From assembly GCA_012840905.1 (NCBI GenBank), contig DUVT01000200.1, positions 1 to 9,523 on the forward strand: a stretch of 9,523 nucleotides of DNA, given 5' to 3'. Below are positions 6,706 through 9,523 of this stretch, piece by piece (the first letter of the stretch is position 1; each line of letters opens with the position of its first letter). Below the pieces are notes generated by a model, which saw nothing but the letters and a program-made list of their open reading frames with translations, did no database searches and was not told the origin of the DNA. The position numbers and the translations under genes were made by a program. The DNA comes from Acholeplasmataceae bacterium. GTDB lineage: Bacteria; Bacillota_I; Bacilli_A; ML615J-28; CAG-698.

Positions 6706-6732
6706 GAATTTTTACCTAGAAAATGTTATAAT
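6704..6732 (+). promoter_or_regulatory. Sigma-A promoter with extended -10 driving trmFO-xerC-dut
   Basis: TTGAAT (6704-6709), a 17-base spacer and a perfect TATAAT (6727-6732) preceded by TGT (6724-6726, extended -10) form a strong promoter. The -35 overlaps the last T residues of the LysM terminator. Transcription should start near 6739, giving a leader of about 20 bases. Confidence 0.82.
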
Positions 6733-6745
6733 AATTATTGAGTGT

Positions 6746-6750
6746 GAGGA
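6746..6750 (+). promoter_or_regulatory. Ribosome binding site that fixes the trmFO start
   Basis: GAGGA ends seven bases before ATG 6758. The reading frame stays open upstream to a TTG at 6704, but that codon lies in the -35 element, upstream of any plausible transcript start. ATG 6758 is therefore the start. Confidence 0.85.
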
Positions 6751-6757
6751 AATAATT

Positions 6758-8059
6758 ATGGAAAAAAGAATAAATATAATCGGTGCTGGTCTTGCGGGAA
6801 GTGAGGCAGCATACCAGTTAGCAAAAAGAGGCTTTAAGGTAAATCTATATGAAATGCGTCCAAAGAAATTAACGGATGCTCATAAGACTGGTGGCTTTGC
6901 AGAGTTGGTGTGTTCTAACTCATTTAGAGCAATTGCTATTGAAAATGCAGTAGGCTTACTTAAAGCTGAAATGGAATTATTTGATTCAATTGTATTAAGA
7001 GCTGCAAATCAAGCTAAAGTTGAAGCAGGTGGAGCACTTGCGGTCGACCGCAATATATTTAGTGATTATATAACTAATGAGTTAAAAAATAATGAATTAA
7101 TTAATATAATTAACGAAGAAGTTACAACTATTCCTGAGGGACCTACAATTATTGCAACTGGTCCATTAACTAGTGAAGAATTAAGTAAAGAAATAAAAGA
7201 ATTTTGTGGGGAAGAGTATTTGTACTTCTTTGATGCGGTTGCGCCAATAATTTTAGAAGAATCAATTGATAAATCAAAAGTTTATTATAAGAGTCGCTAT
7301 GATAAAGGTGAAGCTAGTTATATTAACTGTCCTATGACTAAAGAAGAATTTGAAAATTTCTATAATGAATTGATCAATGCGGAGCGTGTAGTACCACGTG
7401 AATTTGAATTAAAAGTATTTGAAGGTTGTATGGCAGTTGAAGAAATGGCGGCGCGTGGAAAAGAAACATTACTTTTTGGTCCTATGAAGCCGGTTGGCTT
7501 AGAACATCCAGAAACAAAAAAACAACCTTACGCTGTTGTACAACTTCGTCAAGATGATGCGAGTAAGACAATGTATAATATTGTAGGCTTTCAAACTAGT
7601 TTAAAATTTGGTGAACAAAAACGAATTATTCAAATGATCCCTGGTTTGGAGAATGCGGAAATTGTTCGTTATGGTGTTATGCATCGGAATACTTTTATAA
7701 ATTCTCCAACTGTTTTAAATAAATATTATCAAACTAAAAAACGTAGTGATTTATTTTTTGCAGGACAAATTACAGGTGTTGAAGGCTATATAGAAAGTGC
7801 ATCTAGTGGGATGGTTGCTGGAATTAATATGGCTAGACTTATGCAAGGGAAAGATCTAATCGATTTTTCAAGGATTACAGCTCTTGGAGCATTGAGTAAT
7901 TATATTTCTAGTCCTAATAGTAATTTTCAGCCAATGAATGTTAACCACGGTCTATTCGAACCAATTACTGTAAAAATGAAAAAACGTGAACGTAAAGAGT
8001 TTTACGCAAAACGTTCATTAGAATTTTTAAATAAATTGATTGGTGAAATTAATGAGTAA
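6758..8059 (+). CDS. trmFO: TrmFO: methylenetetrahydrofolate--tRNA-(uracil-5-)-methyltransferase, FAD/NAD(P)H-dependent
   Basis: TrmFO makes 5-methyluridine at position 54 in the T-loop of tRNAs, taking the carbon from 5,10-methylene-THF and electrons from FADH2 and NAD(P)H. The 433-residue length matches Bacillus TrmFO (about 435). The N-terminal FAD-binding Rossmann motif [12 protein letters not shown] (dinucleotide glycines 9, 11 and 14) is directly followed by the family's YEMRP signature. The two cysteines implicated in catalysis are present: Cys52 in the CSNSFRA segment and Cys224 in [14 protein letters not shown], matching B. subtilis Cys53 and Cys226. The C-terminal [20 protein letters not shown] segment is the second FAD-contact region. 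It has its own promoter, and its stop lies inside the xerC start region. The trmFO-xerC pairing is conserved in Bacilli, although topA, its usual upstream neighbour in Bacillus, is absent here. Confidence 0.97.
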   Translation: MEKRINIIGAGLAGSEAAYQLAKRGFKVNLYEMRPKKLTDAHKTGGFAELVCSNSFRAIAIENAVGLLKAEMELFDSIVLRAANQAKVEAGGALAVDRNIFSDYITNELKNNELINIINEEVTTIPEGPTIIATGPLTSEELSKEIKEFCGEEYLYFFDAVAPIILEESIDKSKVYYKSRYDKGEASYINCPMTKEEFENFYNELINAERVVPREFELKVFEGCMAVEEMAARGKETLLFGPMKPVGLEHPETKKQPYAVVQLRQDDASKTMYNIVGFQTSLKFGEQKRIIQMIPGLENAEIVRYGVMHRNTFINSPTVLNKYYQTKKRSDLFFAGQITGVEGYIESASSGMVAGINMARLMQGKDLIDFSRITALGALSNYISSPNSNFQPMNVNHGLFEPITVKMKKRERKEFYAKRSLEFLNKLIGEINE

Positions 8060-8963
8060 TAATTTAATTAATGAATATTACAATTATTTAAAAAATGAAA
8101 GAAGTTATTCAAACTATACAATTCAAAATTATATAAAAGATTTGCATGAGTTTAATAACTTTTTGAAAACAAATTCCTTTGGGAATCTACTAGAAATCGA
8201 AAACAATATTCCAAGGTATTATTTAGCATACTTAAATCAAAAGTATGCACCAAGGAGTGTTGCAAGAAAACTAAGTAGTTTAAGGGGATTTTATAACTTC
8301 TTATTACGAGAAGAGAAAATTGAGAAAAATGTTTTTTCTGATACATCTTCACCAAAAGTGGAAAAAGCACTTCCGAAAATGGTGTATACTGAAGAGTTAG
8401 AAAATATCTTTTCTACAATCGACCGCTCAACTGCAATCGGTAAACGAGATTATGCATTATTAGAAGTTTTATACGGGACAGGCTTACGTGTAAGTGAGTT
8501 CACCAATTTAAGACTTCAAGATATTGACTTTTATAATCAAACCTTTATCGTGGTAGGAAAGGGAAATAAAGAAAGATATGTTCCGTTTCATGATGGAATT
8601 AAAGCAGCTCTACTTGATTACTTAAATTATGGTAGAGATGAATTAGCAAAAAGGAATAAAAAAGAAGTAACAGATATTTTGTTTTTGAACTTTAAAGGGG
8701 GCCCGCTTACTCCAAGGGGAGTTAGGGTTATCTTAAATGATATAAACGAAAAAGCGGAGAACAACTTAAATATTTCACCGCATATGTTACGACACACATT
8801 CGCAACTCATCTCCTTGATAACGGCGCAGACCTGAGAAGTGTTCAAGAACTATTAGGTCATGCTAACCTTTCTACGACCCAAATCTATACTCATGTATCA
8901 AGAGAAAATCTAAAAAAAGCTTATGATAAATATCACCCAATGGCTGATGAGGAGGAAAAGTGA
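8052..8963 (+). CDS. xerC: Tyrosine recombinase XerC (CodV-type)
   Basis: XerC is a site-specific recombinase that, with a partner XerD, resolves chromosome dimers at dif near the terminus. From ATG 8052 it has 303 residues. An N-terminal SAM-like core-binding domain (about 1-90; [20 protein letters not shown]) precedes the catalytic domain, which has a full active site: Arg146 (GLRVSE), Lys170 (GKGNKER), His244 and Arg247 (HMLRH), His270 ([10 protein letters not shown]) and nucleophile Tyr279 (IYTHV). The tail YDKYHPMA matches the HPRA-like end of Xer proteins. The frame extends upstream to GTG 8043 and TTG 8040, but ATG 8052 is preceded by GGTGA (8042-8046) and fits better; it overlaps the trmFO stop by eight bases. 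Position after trmFO favours XerC over XerD or a phage integrase. The Bacillus neighbours hslV, hslU and codY do not follow. Confidence 0.93.
   Translation: MSNNLINEYYNYLKNERSYSNYTIQNYIKDLHEFNNFLKTNSFGNLLEIENNIPRYYLAYLNQKYAPRSVARKLSSLRGFYNFLLREEKIEKNVFSDTSSPKVEKALPKMVYTEELENIFSTIDRSTAIGKRDYALLEVLYGTGLRVSEFTNLRLQDIDFYNQTFIVVGKGNKERYVPFHDGIKAALLDYLNYGRDELAKRNKKEVTDILFLNFKGGPLTPRGVRVILNDINEKAENNLNISPHMLRHTFATHLLDNGADLRSVQELLGHANLSTTQIYTHVSRENLKKAYDKYHPMADEEEK
8950..8955 (+). promoter_or_regulatory. Ribosome binding site for the GTG start of dut
   Basis: AGGAGG, one of the best Shine-Dalgarno matches in the window, lies inside the end of xerC and four bases before GTG 8960. Strength and position support the GTG start in the GTGA overlap with the xerC stop. 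Confidence 0.75.
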
Positions 8964-9427
8964 GAGGTTTTGAAAAAGTAAGTAAAGAAGAATTTTTAAA
9001 ATATCAAACGGAAGCTATATATGATAATATAAAACTTCCAGAACGCAAGACAAAAAATTCCGCTGGTTATGATTTTTATTTACCTTTTAGTATAAATATA
9101 AAACCAAAAGAAAGGATAATAATACCAAGTGGAATAAAAGCTTATATGGCAAGTGATGAGGTTTTACTTTTAGTTGTAAGATCAAGCCTGGGAATAAAAT
9201 ATGGAATAAGACTTCTTAATCAAGTAGGTGTTATCGATAGTGATTACTATAATAATATTGATAATGAAGGGCATATCTTAATTGCGCTTGAAAACACAAG
9301 CAATGAAGAGTTAAAATTAGCTGCCGGTGAAAGAATTATTCAAGGTATTTTTATGAAGTATTTAATTAGTGATAGTGAGATAAAACCTCACAATTCTCGA
9401 AGTGGAGGAATAGGAAGTACTAAGTAA
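8960..9427 (+). CDS. dut: Deoxyuridine 5'-triphosphate nucleotidohydrolase (dUTPase, trimeric type)
   Basis: This enzyme hydrolyses dUTP to dUMP and pyrophosphate, keeping uracil out of DNA and feeding thymidylate synthesis. The 155-residue chain shows all five motifs of the homotrimeric family: motif 1 AGYD (35-38), motif 2 RSSLG (74-78), motif 3 GVIDSDYYN (90-98; Asp93 being the likely catalytic Asp), motif 4 GERIIQ (123-128) and motif 5 RSGGIGST (147-154). In motif 5 the base-stacking Phe of the usual GFGST is replaced by Ile, and motif 3 has YYNN in place of YxG; both may be lineage traits. The GTG start overlaps the xerC TGA in GTGA behind AGGAGG, so translation is coupled to xerC. It is the last gene of the trmFO unit; no clear terminator with a T-run follows. 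Confidence 0.93.
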   Translation: MRGFEKVSKEEFLKYQTEAIYDNIKLPERKTKNSAGYDFYLPFSINIKPKERIIIPSGIKAYMASDEVLLLVVRSSLGIKYGIRLLNQVGVIDSDYYNNIDNEGHILIALENTSNEELKLAAGERIIQGIFMKYLISDSEIKPHNSRSGGIGSTK

Positions 9428-9469
9428 GCAAACTTCTTAAGAAAGTGTTGTCAATCGAGTAAAAATTGT

Positions 9470-9498
9470 TTGCATAGTTAGGCGATTTATGGTATAAT
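9470..9498 (+). promoter_or_regulatory. Promoter for a gene beyond the right edge
   Basis: A -35-like TTGCAT (9470-9475), a 17-base spacer and a perfect TATAAT (9493-9498) preceded by TGG (9490-9492, extended -10) point rightward. Transcription should start at about 9505. The downstream product lies outside the window. Confidence 0.7.
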
Positions 9499-9523
9499 AT
9501 GTGAGGCAAAATAAAAATACACA

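Noticed and set aside
6704..6757. Upstream TTG start for trmFO adding 18 residues
   Set aside because: These bases form the promoter and the ribosome site, and the added residues precede the normal family N-terminus.
8040..8051. TTG 8040 or GTG 8043 as xerC start
   Set aside because: ATG 8052 has GGTGA at suitable spacing, and the family does not require the extra residues.
8152..8370. Minus-strand open frame opposite xerC
   Set aside because: It lies within the conserved XerC N-terminal domain on the other strand, with no domain or ribosome site.
8052..8963. Integrase of a mobile element
   Set aside because: The recombinase is Xer-length, sits in the conserved trmFO-xerC order, and has no att-like repeats, tRNA gene or phage genes nearby.
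1..9523. Mycoplasma-type code with TGA as tryptophan
   Set aside because: Several genes end in TGA exactly where family length and gene overlaps require a stop, and tryptophans are encoded by TGG.

Overview
The window is a stretch of ordinary chromosome from a strongly AT-rich, low-GC Gram-positive bacterium. All ten genes lie on the + strand and are tightly packed. Gene order (dnaB-dnaI-thrS, then trmFO-xerC), a T-box leader and Shine-Dalgarno sites of the AAGGAGG type point to Bacillota, class Bacilli in the broad sense. An Erysipelotrichia/Turicibacter/Haloplasma lineage or an Acholeplasma/Izemoplasma-like lineage fits best. TGA is used as a real stop (thrS, the M28 peptidase, the LysM gene, xerC) and Trp is TGG, so this is not a Mycoplasma/Spiroplasma with the altered code. 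The exact taxon cannot be fixed from the sequence.

Layout. Bases 1-1294 hold the 3' end of the replication-initiation gene dnaB and complete dnaI, the helicase loader, one base apart. Bases 1295-1613 hold a sigma-A promoter and a complete threonine T-box riboswitch: Stem I with an ACU specifier, a Stem II pseudoknot, a Stem III hairpin, and the antiterminator/terminator switch. It controls thrS (1614-3527). Next, overlapping or a few bases apart and apparently in the same transcript, come an M28 metallopeptidase interrupted by a membrane hairpin, a CPBP intramembrane protease and a TPR-repeat protein. This unit ends at a strong terminator whose stem starts inside the TPR gene (6097-6130).

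A short single-gene unit follows: a three-LysM protein without a signal peptide, with its own promoter and terminator (about 6146-6705). The third unit starts from an extended -10 promoter at 6704-6732 and carries trmFO (tRNA m5U54 methyltransferase), xerC (chromosome dimer resolution) and dut (dUTPase), all overlapping. At the right edge a further sigma-A-type promoter (9470-9498) points out of the window.

How the genes work together. DnaB and DnaI load the replicative helicase, XerC resolves chromosome dimers after replication, and dUTPase keeps uracil out of DNA and supplies dUMP for thymidylate synthesis. TrmFO shares 5,10-methylene-THF with that thymidylate pathway. ThrRS is controlled by tRNA-Thr charging, and that control may extend to the two membrane metalloproteases and the TPR protein downstream. 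I found no mobile element, CRISPR array, RNA gene other than the leader, or defence system. Nothing here looks like an undescribed multi-gene system; the second-look items are regulatory and architectural details.
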